In this document: positions 1-11,574 of the stretch, piece after piece | Layout: every line of letters starts with the position of its first letter | How positions within the stretch are numbered: the stretch's first letter is position 1 | Position numbers and translations under genes: made by a program | Notes under the pieces: model-generated | Told to the model about the DNA's origin: nothing | The model's input: the letters and a program-made list of their open reading frames with translations, nothing else | Databases searched by the model: none | NCBI RefSeq assembly: GCF_031755915.1 | Contig: NC_083384.1 | Coordinates: 29,154,501-29,218,500, forward strand | Source of the DNA: Ziziphus jujuba | Taxonomy: Eukaryota; Streptophyta; Magnoliopsida; Rosales; Rhamnaceae | Direction of reading: 5' to 3' | Length of the DNA: 64,000 nt

Positions 1-305
1 TGCAATTTAGCTTTGAAACTTGTTAAGGAAGTTGGGTTGTCCATATGAAGAACCAACCAAGATATATGTGGATAATAAATCAGTAATTTCCTTGGCCAAG
101 AATCCTATTTTTCATAATCGAGGTAAACATATTGATACACTTTATCATTATATTAGAGAGTGCATTGTCAAAGGAAATGTACAGCTGAAGTATGTGAAGT
201 CTCGAGATCAAGTAGTTAATATTTTTATCAAGCCTCTCAAGCATGAAGTCTTTGTTAAATTGAGAAGTCTCATAGGAATAACTAATCAAGTTTAAGGGGG
301 AGTAT
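1..305 (+). mobile_element. Copia retrotransposon, 3' end of pol (RNase H) plus polypurine tract
   Basis: The reading frame to the TAA at 293-295 matches the C-terminal RNase H region of plant Ty1/Copia polyproteins. It has the block VDNKSVISLAKNP, then a KHIDT..Y motif and a C-terminal FIKPL..KLRSLIG block. The usual ADIFTKPL motif has drifted to VNIFIKPL. The stop is followed by a purine run (AAGGGGGAG, 294-302) that primes plus-strand synthesis and directly precedes the LTR. The element is cut by the window edge, so gag, protease, integrase and most of the reverse transcriptase are not visible. Whether the full element is intact cannot be judged from here. Confidence 0.85.
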
Positions 306-467
306 TGAAATATAAACTTGATTTTTTATTGTTTTTTTTTTTGTTATTATTTTGTGGACTTTGAATACTTAGGGTCCAAGTTTTCTTGGAGTCCAAGTTT
401 TAGAAACATCTTTTATGGTAAGTTTATGATGTTTTATGTAGGTAGGGTTAATTATTAGTATAAATAT

Positions 468-507
<40 letters not shown>

Positions 508-651
508 CTTGTGTGTGCTGAAAGCCCAACAAACAGTGGAAAACCATTGAATAAACTAGTAGCAATTTTTTTTTCTTTCTTCTGGTGTTTGCATTCTATT
601 TTGCTGCTCTGTTCCTATTTTTTACTTCTGGTTTTTTTTTTTCATCCAACA
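306..651 (+). repeat. 3' LTR of the left-edge Copia element
   Basis: The repeat begins TGAAATATAAAC immediately after the polypurine tract and most plausibly ends in CCAACA, giving a TG...CA repeat of about 346 bp. It contains an AT microsatellite near 471-500. The right boundary rests only on the terminal CA, because the partner LTR and the target duplication lie outside the window. Confidence 0.6.
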
Positions 652-2640
652 TTTCTTATAACGTATATTCAACTTTAGAACTATGTAACTTGAATCATGA
701 ACGAGATTGATGGGCTTAGTGTATTTTGTTGATTTTCCATTTGATAAATGCACAAAATAAGTTAAATTTTAATCTCAAGGGCGGCAGAGTAGAAATATGG
801 TGGAGGATCCAAATATCAAGCCATTTGACATTTTGTGTATAGATATACTAAGGTCATTTAATATGCTTTTTGCGATATCCACTGTGAGAATAATGTTCTT
901 TGTCTTCAGAAGTATACATATTCTGAGAATGTTTTAAATCTTTTAAAAATATGTTTAATATTTTCTATTTGTGAGAAAAACTAAGAGAGATTTTTAACCC
1001 AAAAAGAAAAAAAAAGAAAAAAAAGAAAAAAAAAAGAAACCAGCCTAGATGCTAAGAAGCCTCTGCTACCCTTTTTTTTTTTTTTTTTTTTTTTGGTTCG
1101 TAATGAAGTATGTTTAACTATAATAATTTCAATTTGAGAGAAAAGCTAAGAGAGATTTTTTAACCAAAAGAAAAAAAAAATCCTATTTATATGATCATAC
1201 TCTTAATTGTTCTCCGTTAAAAGGAATGGAGATGAAAGGTTTAAGAGCCCCTGCTATCTCTCTGTTTTTTGAAATTTATTAACTTTTATTTATTTATTTA
1301 TCTTAAGCTTTTTCTTTCTACAGGAAACTGAGTAATACTAGGACATGAAAGAAACACAAAGGGACACATGGAATGAAGAAATCTACAATCTGACCACTAC
1401 CAATTGTTTAAAGTGGAAAGAATGGATGGAAGGTTCTGAATGCATAGCCTAACTATCGGTTGTTGCATTAATAAAGAATTGATACATTGTTTAAAATATT
1501 ATTCAATTTGTTTATTGTATGACTTCCCAGTTTATGTATTTAACATAAAGATTTATGGCATATCTCTGCTTGCAAAGTGCCTGGGACACAAAAGAAATTA
1601 TCTCCTGCCCATCAAGGGGCAGCTTATGCTTGGCACCTATTAGCTTTAATAGACAGTTAAGCGACCAACATATGTTACCGGATGATGCCCAGCAGATGAT
1701 TTCTGTCAGTGTATATCACAAATAAAGTTGCAGTTTGAAAAATTCCACTGCAGTTTCTTAGTACTACTACTGGTTAAAAAAAATAAAAAATAAAAAATTT
1801 CAACAAATGAAGACCAAATTTCTTCAGGGATAGTCTTAATCAGTGGACCACTACCAATGATTATGATTGTGATTTGGATGAGCAAGCAGGCTAAATCCTT
1901 AAACTGAAGAGCACCTCCATCTTTTCACTTTGATTGCAGTTGAGCTGCTTCTTCTTTTTGTCATCACCACTTTTATCCTAATGCCCTGTTTCTCTTCTGT
2001 AGGATCTGCAAGTTCTTTACATGTTTTAGGAGTACCTTCGATTTTTTTTTTCAATTTAATTTTAAAAAGTGCATATTAAAATACACAATTTGATGGACGT
2101 TGGGTTTCTATTTTAGAGAGAAAGAGACCAATGGAAAAGGAAGATTAAAGCTGGTATATATAGTTCTGATAATAACTAATTATGTACATCCAGAATATAT
2201 CAAATATATATGAAATATATAAATTTATAAATTGATTAGGTTGGAAATTAATGCGACTTGCATGTGGAAGAAAGTCTATACATTTTTGTCTTTATTAAGA
2301 TTTCCCTTCCATGTCATAGAGAGAACAAATAAACGTATAAAAATTGATATGTTGTAGTCTGTTCAATTCCTGCTCCATTATTTCATCAAAATAATAAAAA
2401 TAGCTGCTAATTTTAATAAATTACTGTCCTTTTTCTTTAAAAAATACAAATAAATTTATGTAATAATGAGTCTGAAAAAGTTACAAAATTATGGAATTAA
2501 TAGTTAATTTCTTCTGTGGACAATGATTAAGGTAAATATGTATAGCTTTTATTTATATTTATAACTTTTCTCTAATAATCCACCATATAATTCTTTAATT
2601 TGGTGATCTATGCATATATGATCAGATATTTTTTCAAATA
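652..2640. other. AT-rich intergenic stretch with TNL-flank-like blocks
   Basis: I see no gene here. The ORF at 1440-1643 has no recognisable protein signal. Around 1320-1740 the text resembles blocks near 49900-50060 and 53160-53330 (GGAAACTGAGTAATACTAGG, GACATGAAAGAAA). This suggests that part of the TNL-array spacer also lies on this side of the wax synthase pseudogene. Poly-A and poly-T runs occur at 1008-1035 and 1072-1094. Confidence 0.5.
951..1265. repeat. Imperfect tandem duplication of about 160 bp
   Basis: Two successive copies share the sequence ATGTTTAA, then a GAGAAAA..CTAAGAGAGATTTTT core, then a poly-A run, then CTGCTA followed by a T run. The copies begin near 951 and near 1110. 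Length and poly-A content differ. This looks like a local duplication and I cannot assign a family. Confidence 0.45.
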
Positions 2641-2876
2641 GAAAGCACTCCTAAAATTCTTTCTCACGAACGCATGCAGCCACCGTTGTGAACTCATTAT
2701 TCGTTGAAACATCAGCGTTACACTGGAGGAGCGGGTGGAAAGAAAAGCCAAGAAGCCGTAACCATAACGAATCCAATGGTCAACGGCCTTTATACCAATC
2801 TCGGTAGCCGGAACTCTCGTGGTCAAACCCTGTTTCAAACCAATCTCAACCACCAAATAAACCCCATGAAGGATAC

Positions 2877-5804
2877 TGTAACACCCCGTCCCAAATCGCA
2901 CCGGAATGCGTGCATGTTGACCGAGGTTGACCGTTGACCGAGCGGGTCAAAAGTTGACTTTTTGCTCTAGTTTGAATTTCGAGTTGACCAGGGTACCGTG
3001 GCGAAGTGCATGACGCCCTAAGTTCGTAGACTAGTAGCACGTCAAAAACGGAGCTACGGTTTGAAAGTTATGGGCGAAACAAGTTGAAGTGCAAACTGTC
3101 CAAAAGGTGCCGGGAGTTGACTTTTTCTTGTGATGTAATTTTGTGTTGACTCTTGTATGGTGGTAAAGTACTCGTCGATACGAGTTCATAGACTAGCGGC
3201 ACGCTTAAATCGGACATTTGGTTAAAAAGTTATGGACGTTTGAAATTCGTCGGATACCGTATTATTTAAATATATCTGGCTTAAGTGCACAGTAACGCCA
3301 CATGTCAGCTTCTGATTGGTCCACGTGGCATGAACAGTGTCACACAGGGGTTTTTATTTGTTAAAATTCTCGGGGAAGAGAGAGAAAGAGAGAGAGGAGA
3401 GAGAAAGAGAGAGAGAGAGACCGCCGGCCACCGGAGATTTTCACATTTTCCGGCCGAGTTACTGCACACGCGCTGGCCAGCAAGGTTGCCCTCCTCATTT
3501 CCGGCAAAACCTCCAATTTTCACGGCGAACGGCCGCCGGACGCGCCCGGATCGGACGTCCGAAGTTCGGCGGCTAGTTTTTCCCCTCCACCGCCGGCCAC
3601 CGCAAATCGACCCACTTCCGGCCATTTTCTGGCCACATGCGCCATACACCCATCATCCTCTCCTTAAGTCCGGCCGACCCATCAAAAATCACGGCCATCG
3701 GACCACCGATGCGCCGGTCCCGTTGGTTTGCTCTCCTCACGATCTACAAGTCTGCAAAATTTCACGACCAACGGCCACTGCACGCGCCGCCGCCGGCGAC
3801 GGTTGCCGGTGACCGCGGCGGCTCACCGAAAAGTACTGTTCCGGTGAGTACCCAGTTTTTCAGCCGGCTCTAGTCCGCTGTGTTCGACCTCCTGAACCCG
3901 AATCCGGCATCTGTTTCCGCCAATTCGCGACGGTTTGGGAGAATTACGGAGCCGAAACCCGAAAAGCTTCCCGATGAAATTCCGACCCCGTCGGGTACGA
4001 TCATCGGAAATTAAGACCGGATCTGTGATTAGCATAACTCGAGCTTCAATTCGGTATATAATTCATAAATTTTAGTTATCGTTTGGTGTTCGCTCACCGG
4101 GTACCCATTTGGGAATTACCCGAATAAAATATTAATATTTGTGGTTTGGTACTGTGGATGTTTTAGGTGCACGTGCGAGTAGCGGAGTCAATCCCACGGA
4201 GGATCTTGATTGAGATACGTGCATAAGGTGAGTGACCCACCTTCAAATTTATTTTGGGAAATTTAATTGGTGAATATATTATGTGTGATTTAAATATTTG
4301 GAATTTAATTTCTATGTGCCAAATATTTATTTGATTTATTGTGGAATTATTTGTGAATTTATCGGATTTAAGAAATGTGCATTTCACCAATTTATGCCAT
4401 GTGAAATTATTTTATGGTTTTGCGAATTTTGAAATTCGGGTGGTTTTAATGTTAAATTGGGCATGATTTGATTTTCAAATATTTCAAAGAAAATATTTGG
4501 TTATGTTGGTGATTTCAATTTTTATAAAATATGCCCATGGAATATTATGAGATTTGATTATGATATTTCGAGAAATTATTTATGCTTGGAAAAATGTGGA
4601 TATTTGAATTGATTGATTTGGGAGTTGGTGGATTTGAAAATCATGGAATTTATGGTATTGATTATAAAGAAATTGTGGAGAATTTCCCGGTTCAAGCGGA
4701 TGGATTATGCCCGCTATGCTTATGAAAAATGTGAAATTTGTTTTATAATTTAAATTTGCGGATTTTATGATTTTTAGATGCACCGTGCACGTACTGGTGT
4801 TCTGATTATATGTGATATGGTATATGTGATATGGATATTGTACACACGGATATGATTAGCGCGCAGGTGGGTGTGAGTAGCGCGCAGGTGATATTATGAG
4901 GGTGTCCTGTGGTTGCCATCGAATGAGGGTGGCCACCCCCCATGGCCGGGACACCAGGTTAGTAGCGGCGCAGTGGGACGCCACGCGACCGTATGCCAGT
5001 TTCTTTCTATAACCTCCTGTCTGGCGGTACCTCGGGACACTGGGTATTGTTGGCGCCACTGGTATATAGTGGGTGCATCAACTGATTTTCGGAACTGTGT
5101 TTTAAAAATAAAATGTTTTAAAGCTGTGTTGGAATAAAATTTAATTATTACTGTTTCTAGTATTTATCTGATGTCTTGGTTTTTGGGGAATATGAATAAA
5201 GGGTTTTGTGAAAATGTTTTAAAAGGGGAACCTTTCCAACTGAGAGAATCGTAAGGGTTTTGAGAGAAATTATTATTTCCAAAGAATTATTATTTATATA
5301 CCTATTACCGTGGTATTATATTGTATAGTAGTAGGGTCGCTCACTGAGATGATTAGCATCTCACACTCTTAAATTCCGTTCCTCTAGGTACCAGGTTGTC
5401 GGTGTTCACTCGGAGCGGACTTGATCTTCCTCGCTGTATTAGTTCGTACAGTACCTTGTTCTTCTTTTACTGCAGTTGTAATATTTCTTTCACTCTTGCT
5501 GTATTCTATACTTTGTAGTATTTCATAAAGCTCTGTATACTGTATGGGATACTTATGTATTTAAATTGCACTGGATTACTGTATTTTTATTTTGGAGTGC
5601 TGAAATTTGTAGAACCAATTTGTAGTACTGTGGGAGGAATAAGGGGACAATTATAGAAGTGCATTTTCAGTGCAGGGAATTTTGTGGTAAGTCCATCCCT
5701 TAGGGGAGGTTCTGCCGGATTTTCCACAGGAAGGTCCGGTAGGGTTTCCCTGGGATCAGGGCTTGTCTAGGGTTCCGGTGGGGAACTTTGGACGGGTCCT
5801 GACA
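2877..5804 (+). repeat. Solo LTR A of a Ty3 chromovirus family (2.9 kb)
   Basis: It begins TGTAACACCCCGTCCC and ends GGACGGGTCCTGACA, so the ends form an imperfect inverted repeat of about 15 bp. ATAC lies on both sides (2873-2876 and 5805-5808), four of an expected five bases of target duplication. No internal region is present, so it is a solo LTR. It sits in the 3' part of the wax synthase pseudogene. Inside are a TATA-like stretch near 3262, a GA microsatellite at 3372-3421, a GC-rich block at 3420-3960 and an AT-rich second half. It is the only copy of this family on the plus strand here; the others are reversed. ORFs inside it, such as 3285-3812, are low-complexity products of the GC-rich block. 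Confidence 0.85.
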
Positions 5805-5948
5805 ATACAGAACAAGGTGACCACCCACGTCCGCTTCACACGCGCCAAATAGTGAAACATGAGCTCATGCATGATCTCCGGACGTGAAGCCTACTTTTGG
5901 CCGGTGACGCTCGTCGAGAGCTTCAACGATGGTTCCTTAGACAGCCAG

Positions 5949-6185
5949 TGTAAAATATTAAAAATAAATGAAATAACCAAAGGTAATTGACTTTCATTTC
6001 ACGTGCAAGGTCCAGAAATATATACAAGAGATGGGAGACTTATCTAAAGCCTGTACAAGTTACCAGATAGATACAAACTCTTGTGAGCTGATATATCACT
6101 GCAGATAAAGATAAATAGTACAGCTAATAGGATAATACACAGCTACACCTAACCCGGTTGGACACCATTATCTAATAGTCTATCA
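5949..6185 (-). repeat. 3' LTR of the 5949-10916 Copia element
   Basis: It is a 237-bp repeat, TGATAGAC...TTTTACA on the minus strand, directly after the polypurine tract CTTGAGGGGGGA. The end of the pol frame reads through the tract into this LTR and stops at 6149-6151. Confidence 0.93.
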
Positions 6186-9100
6186 TCCCCCCTCAAGCGA
6201 AATGGGGGAGAGACAACATTGAGCTTGTCTCGGAGAAGGTTGAACCGAGCAGTGGACAGGACCTTGGTGAAAATGTCAGCAATTTGCTCAAGAGTAGGAA
6301 TATAACGCACATCCAACTGCTGTCGTTTTACTTGATCGCGAACAAAATGGACATCTATTTCAATATGCTTCGTGCGACTATGGAATACGGGATTAGCAGC
6401 TAAGGACCCGGCGCCCATATTGTCGCACCAAAGAACAGGGGTAGCGGAGGATGATATTTGTAACTCCTTCAATAATTGTTGGAGCCATGAGATTTCAGCT
6501 GCAGCATGAGCAAGAGCGCGATACTCTGATTCTGTGCTGGAGCGAGCGACGACATTTTGCTTTCGAGAAGACCAAGAGACAAGTGTAGTGCCAAGAAAGA
6601 TACAATAGCCACTAGTTGATTTGCAATCATCAAGATTGGACGCCCAATCGGCATCAGCAAAACCGGTGAGAGAAAGACCAGCAGAGGGTCGAATCCATAA
6701 TCCCATATGTTTTGTGCCTTGTAGATAACAGAGGATTCTCTTATAGGCAGACCAGTGGACATCCGTAGGAGCATGCATGAATTGACTAAGTTTGTTAACA
6801 ATGAAGGAGATTTCAGGCCTTGTAACGGTAAGATATTGTAAGGCACCAATTGTACTCCGATATAAAAAAACGTCAGAAAAAGCAGTACCAATTGAGGCAG
6901 CCAGTTGAGTAGAAGTACTAGCAGGGGATGGACTGACCTTACAATTCATCATCTGGACCCGACTAAGCAAATCATTGATGTAACTATGTTGGGAAAGATG
7001 TAAGCCATGCTTGCTCCGATGAACTTGGATACCAAGAAAAAAATTCAAGGGATCGAGATCCTTGAGGGAGTAGGTGTCATGCAACTTTTTGATGAACTTA
7101 TCAAGGAGTAAAATATTATTACCAGTAACAAGGATGTCATCAACGTAGACAAGTACCCAGACCACACCCAAAGTGTTGTGGAAATAGAAAAGGGAAGAGT
7201 CCAGCTTGGAATTATGGAAACCCCAACTAGTCAAAGTATGTTTTAACCGATCATACCAGGCACGTGGAGCTTGGTGAAGGCCATAGAGAGACTGTTGAAG
7301 TTTGCAGACGGCAAGAGGGTGAGCAGGATCAATGAACCCGGCGGGTTGTGGCATGTAGAAATCCTCCGTTAAAACACCGTTCAAGAAGGCATTATTAACG
7401 TCAAGTTGACGTATTGGCCAATCCCGGGAAACAGCAATGGAGAGAATAACACGGACAGTGGAAGGTTTAATAACAGGACTATAGGTCTCAGAAAAATCAA
7501 GACCCGGCTTTTGATGAAACCCCTTGGCCACTAAACGGGCTTTATGACGAAGGATCGTTCCATCAGGATTGCGTTTTAGTTTAAAGACCCATTTATTACC
7601 AACTAACCTTTGAGTAGGGTGAGGGGGCACTAGAATCCAGGTGCGGTTGTCTTGTAAAGCCTTAAACTCAAGTTCCATTGCATGCTTCCATTGAGGACAT
7701 AAGAGGGCAGACTCAACAGATGGTGGCTCACTAGCTGATGCGGTAGGTTGAAGAGATGCTGAATAGTATTTTGGTTTGAAGATGCCTGCCTTACCACGGG
7801 TGACCATGGAATGGGTAGGTTGCAAGGATTTGATAGGATGACTTGATAAAGGAGTGGAATGAGGGGAGTTGGTATGAGTGGGAGTAGGTGGGGAGGTATG
7901 AGTGGGAGTAGGTGGTGAAATACTATTTTGTAGAATTCTAATAGCACGAGAAATGGAGGCATGGGGGTCACCTAAAAAGGAGGTTGTGGTAGGTGGTGAA
8001 AAGGACGGGTTAGGTGAGGAGGTATGATGCAAGGAAGAAATGGTAGGCATGGAGTCTATTTCTTGATTTGTTTCTGGACGGGACTGATTAGAAAATGGTA
8101 AAGTTGGCATGGCTAAAGAAGGCTCCTCACGTGTTGATGCCCCAGACGTGTTGTCCTGCATGGAATTGTTAAAAGGTAAAATAGAAAAAGGAGAGATAGA
8201 AGAAGAAGGAGAGGAATTTTGGTTGTGGGTCCCAGCTTTTTCAAAAAAAGGATATACATACTCATTAAAAATTACATTGGAGGATATATATATTTTGCCA
8301 GAAACTAAACTCAAGCACCTTTATCCTTTATGAGAAGAACTGTAACCAATAAAAACACAACGTTCAGAATGGAAAGAAAATTTTCTTGAGCGATAAGGTC
8401 TTAAAAAGGGAAAACACTCACAACCAAAACTCTTGAGAAAGGAAAAATCAAATTTTTTATGAAAGAATTTTTGAAAAGGGGATTGAAAATTTAAGACTTT
8501 AGTAGGGAGTCGATTTATTAAAAATGTGGCAGTTGAACAAGCATCCCACCAATGAGAAAAGGGCATGGAACTTTGAGCGAGCAAAGTTAAAGCAGTTTCA
8601 GTAATATGACGATGCTTACGTTCTATTTTGCCATTTTGGTTATGAGTGTGAGGGTATGGATGTTGAAAAAGTATTCCAAAATTGTGTAAAACATTTTTAA
8701 GAGGATGATACTCTCCTCCCCAGTCAGCTTGGAAGACTTTAATTTTTTTATTAGTCAAATTTTCTACCATTTTTTTGAAATGAAGGAAAATATTGGTTAC
8801 TTCAGATTTTTGTTTCATAGGATAAATCCAAGAAAAACGTGTAAAATTATCTTCAAATAAAATATAATATCTATATCCTTCAAATGATTCAACAGGTGCT
8901 GGGCCCCACACATCAGAAAAAACTAATTCTAGTGGAGTATGACTAACAGTATGCGAGGGAGGGGCAAAAAGCCTTTTATTTTTGCCAAATTGACAGAAGG
9001 GACAAAAGGAATCACAAGAAGAACTAACAGAAAAAGAATTATTGTACTGTGAAGCAACTTTATTCATTATCAGAGATGATGGATGACCAAGTCTATAATG

Positions 9101-10630
9101 CCACAACTGAGAAATAGGAAACTTAGTATGAAAAGAGTAAAAATGTTCAGGATTATTATGTAAAGATGCTAGAAACAAACTGGAAGTCCTAGAAAAATGA
9201 TTAGAAATTTTGGGCAGCAACACTTGATAGAGTCCGTCTTTAAGCCTTCCTTGAAGCAATACCTTCTTTGAATCCTTGTCCTTTACAAAAACAAATTTAG
9301 AGTTAAACTCCACAATAACATTATTATCTTTAGTTAGACGAGAAATACTCAACAAATTTCGAGTAATATGGGGAACATGCAATATTTTTTGTAAATTAAG
9401 TAAACCCGAATGTGTATTAAAACTTGAGCAACCAGTATGTTTAATCTGCAAACCTTGACCATTACCAACAACACGTTTGTCATCTCCCAGATAATCACTT
9501 TTTTTGGTGATATTTGAGGGATCAGAAGTAATGTGATTAGTTGCACCACTGTCCATCAGCCATTCAGGATTAGCCACCACATCAGGAGAGGCATAGAAAG
9601 CCTTGTTATTATTTTGGGCAGTAAAACTTTCATCATACCGATGCCAACATCTATCTGCACCATGTCCTGGAAGTTTGCATATTTGACAAAAAATTCTATT
9701 ATTATTATTATTATTATTATTATATTGACCTCCTCTTCCACGTCCTCTGCCGCGACCCCGTGAAGGATTATTACCTCTCATACTTGAAGACCCAATATTT
9801 GTATTATAGTCATAGCCACGAGTAGTATCTGTAGCTCTCCCATAATTCATGCTTCGGCCAGAAACAAATTTTCTTCCCTGTCTGTCAGCAACCTGAGCTG
9901 ACATAATCTCAGGAGAATTGGCTTGAAGAATGCGCACTTCTTGATTCAACAAGAGAGACTGAACCTCTTCAATATCAAGAGATATATGGCTGGAGTTAAT
10001 ATTTGCTACAATTGCATCATACTCCAATGGCAATCCTGCTAATAACTGCATAATAAAATCCTCATCAGAAACATGAAAACCAGCCATAATTAACGAGTCT
10101 GTTATGCTTTTTAATTTGGTGAAGTATTCTATCATGGACATTGATTCTTTCTTGGTTGTTTGAAATTGGACTTTCAATTGCATTATTTTTGTTTGTGATT
10201 GGCTGCTAAAGAGACGTTCAATTGAACACCAAAGTTGATGAGATGTTAGCGACATTAGTGCTGTTGAAGCCTTAGTTAGCTGTGTGTGAATTTCTGGCGA
10301 GATGGAAGATAGTATCCAGCCATGAAGGGCTTGGTCTAGTCTTCTCCATTTGTAAAAGTCAGGATTTGGTGCTGGAGTCTGCACACTTTGTCCATCTTTG
10401 GTGGAAGAGACCATAATAGTACTTGGTGGAGGAAGCAAGCTTCCATCAATGAACGATTCCATGTTACCTCCGATGATGGCAGGTGGCATCTGTGATCTCC
10501 AAATAAGATAATTATGTTGTTCCAAACGAAAAGGAAAGTTATAATTTGGTAGGCTAACATCTGTAAAATTGGGAATAGCACGAGCAGGAATGACAGCAGA
10601 GGACATAATGGAAGATGAGTTGTTGGCCAT
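6149..10630 (-). CDS. Copia gag-pol polyprotein, single frame with one internal TAA
   Basis: The start was taken as the ATG of MANNSSSIM (10630), 50 bp inside the 5' LTR; the longer upstream frame begins in the LTR. The frame runs 1493 codons to a stop inside the 3' LTR, broken only by TAA at 8323-8321 (codon 770), where the Copia consensus KGYRC has Tyr. Seen in order: gag core; RG-rich tract (290-301); eight-Asn run (304-311); zinc knuckle C315-C318-H323-C328; protease DSGA (360-363); integrase zinc site H509/H514/C541/C544; integrase triad D571, D634, E668; reverse transcriptase YVDD at about 1162; RNase H with TESEYRAL; C-terminal ADIFTKVL. All catalytic residues appear present. The stop truncates the product before reverse transcriptase unless it is read through. 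Length is normal for Copia. Confidence 0.93.
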
Positions 10631-10666
10631 TGGATTAAAAGAAATAACTCGTTGGAGCTTTAGAAA

Positions 10667-10679
10667 GGCTCTGATACCA
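10667..10679 (-). promoter_or_regulatory. Primer binding site, initiator-Met tRNA
   Basis: TGGTATCAGAGCC on the minus strand abuts the 5' LTR without a spacer. It is complementary to the 3' end of plant initiator-Met tRNA, the usual primer for Copia first-strand synthesis. Confidence 0.9.
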
Positions 10680-10916
10680 TGTAAAATATTAAAAATAAAT
10701 GAAATAACCAAAGGTAATTGACTTTCATTTCACGTGCAAGGTCCAGAAATATATACAAGAGATGGGAGACTTATCTAAAGCTTGTACAAGTTACCAGATA
10801 GATACAAACTCTTGTGAGCTGATATATCACTGCAGATAAAGATAAATAGTACAGCTAATAGGATAATACACAACTACACCTAACCCGGTTGGACACCATT
10901 ATCTAATAGTCTATCA
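10680..10916 (-). repeat. 5' LTR of the 5949-10916 Copia element
   Basis: It has the same length as its partner. The two differences are CTTG versus CCTG (near 10781) and CAAC versus CAGC (near 10871). This near identity points to a recent insertion. Confidence 0.93.
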
Positions 10917-11574
10917 GCTAGACTGAGGATGTTGCTGACCATGAGGTTCCATCTCCTTGACCAAAAGTCCTGTGGAGACGTGGCGAAATATGGTTAGTCG
11001 AACTGCAGCTCCACCTCAAGCCCCAGAAGAACTCAACAAAGGGAAGCAATGATGGCTAACCTGAGCTCCAATATCAAGTATATGTGGGAATAGAATGCAC
11101 AACCAATATCAAGTTCGGGGTACATGTGTTCAGTGTAGTCGTGCGCACATAAAACCACAAAGCAAGACTTTTCTATCACGTATTTCCCAAGGGATTGATG
11201 GGTTTGAGGTTTTATGGATGGTTTTGGAGGTGGTTTTGATCCATTTTGATGGGTAAACAAGCAACCGCGATGAAACTCGGGAGAGATGTTGAATTTGAAG
11301 TGTTATTTTTAGAAGATAATGGGCTTCTATGGAAAGCGAAAAGTAAGAGCTTGAAGTTGGCAAGCTAAGCTATGAAGAAAGGTGTGTTGCCTCCAAGATT
11401 GGCAGAGAGGTTGAGAGGTAGGAAAAGGAAGAGGGACATAATTGGCAGTAAGGCAAAGAGTCCAGGAATACCTATTGGAACAAACTTAGCCATGGTGTAG
11501 CAGTAGCATAGCGATATGAAAACGTAGAGCCATACTTTGCAGAAGTTGATTATCCCCCCCTCCATTTTCTCCAT

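Larger units (their letters stand above)
5949..10916 (-). mobile_element. Near-complete Ty1/Copia retrotransposon
   Basis: The element is 4968 bp with two 237-bp LTRs that differ at two positions by my count. It has a 13-base initiator-Met tRNA primer site next to the 5' LTR (10667-10679), one gag-pol frame, and a polypurine tract (GAGGGGGGA) next to the 3' LTR. Flanks read GCCAG (5944-5948) and GCTAG (10917-10921), a 5-bp target duplication with one difference. It is inserted in the wax synthase pseudogene. Domain order gag, protease, integrase, reverse transcriptase, RNase H defines Copia. It could be of the Ale/Retrofit type, but I cannot settle the lineage by eye. The only visible coding defect is one in-frame stop. 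Confidence 0.95.
2645..11574 (-). pseudogene. Wax ester synthase-like (long-chain-alcohol O-fatty-acyltransferase) pseudogene, split by two retrotransposons
   Basis: Members of this MBOAT-related family are ER membrane enzymes that esterify fatty alcohols with acyl-CoA. Segment 1 (11574-10917) starts with MEKMEGGIINFCKVW and two hydrophobic segments, the family's N terminus. It ends with VELQFD, a stop, then PYFATSPQDFWSRRWNLM, the family hallmark. Segment 2 (5948-5805) carries VTGQK, a stop, and EIMHELMFHYL, which contains the presumed catalytic His. Segment 3 (2876-2645) has ILHGVYLVVEIGLK and PLTIGFVMVTASWLFFP, the C-terminal membrane region, then a frameshift. A Copia element separates segments 1 and 2, and a chromovirus solo LTR separates 2 and 3. 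The middle of the protein is also shortened (roughly 11330-11050 is out of frame), and the stop after FFIA is premature. It is clearly dead. Family assignment comes from motif order and is fairly secure. Confidence 0.85.

Noticed and set aside
3285..3812. 175-codon plus-strand ORF, Arg/Pro-rich
   Set aside because: It lies in the GC-rich block of solo LTR A. Related spurious ORFs appear in the same block of the other LTR copies (for example 40032-40667), with frames that do not stay aligned.
2877..5804. DNA transposon with 15-bp inverted ends
   Set aside because: The ends do look like inverted repeats. But the family has TG...CA termini, 5-bp target duplications, and one copy with primer site, Ty3 reverse transcriptase and chromodomain, so these are LTRs.
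7630..7971. 113-codon minus-strand ORF, Pro/Leu-rich
   Set aside because: It is an out-of-frame shadow of the Ser/Pro-rich linker between integrase and reverse transcriptase of the Copia polyprotein.
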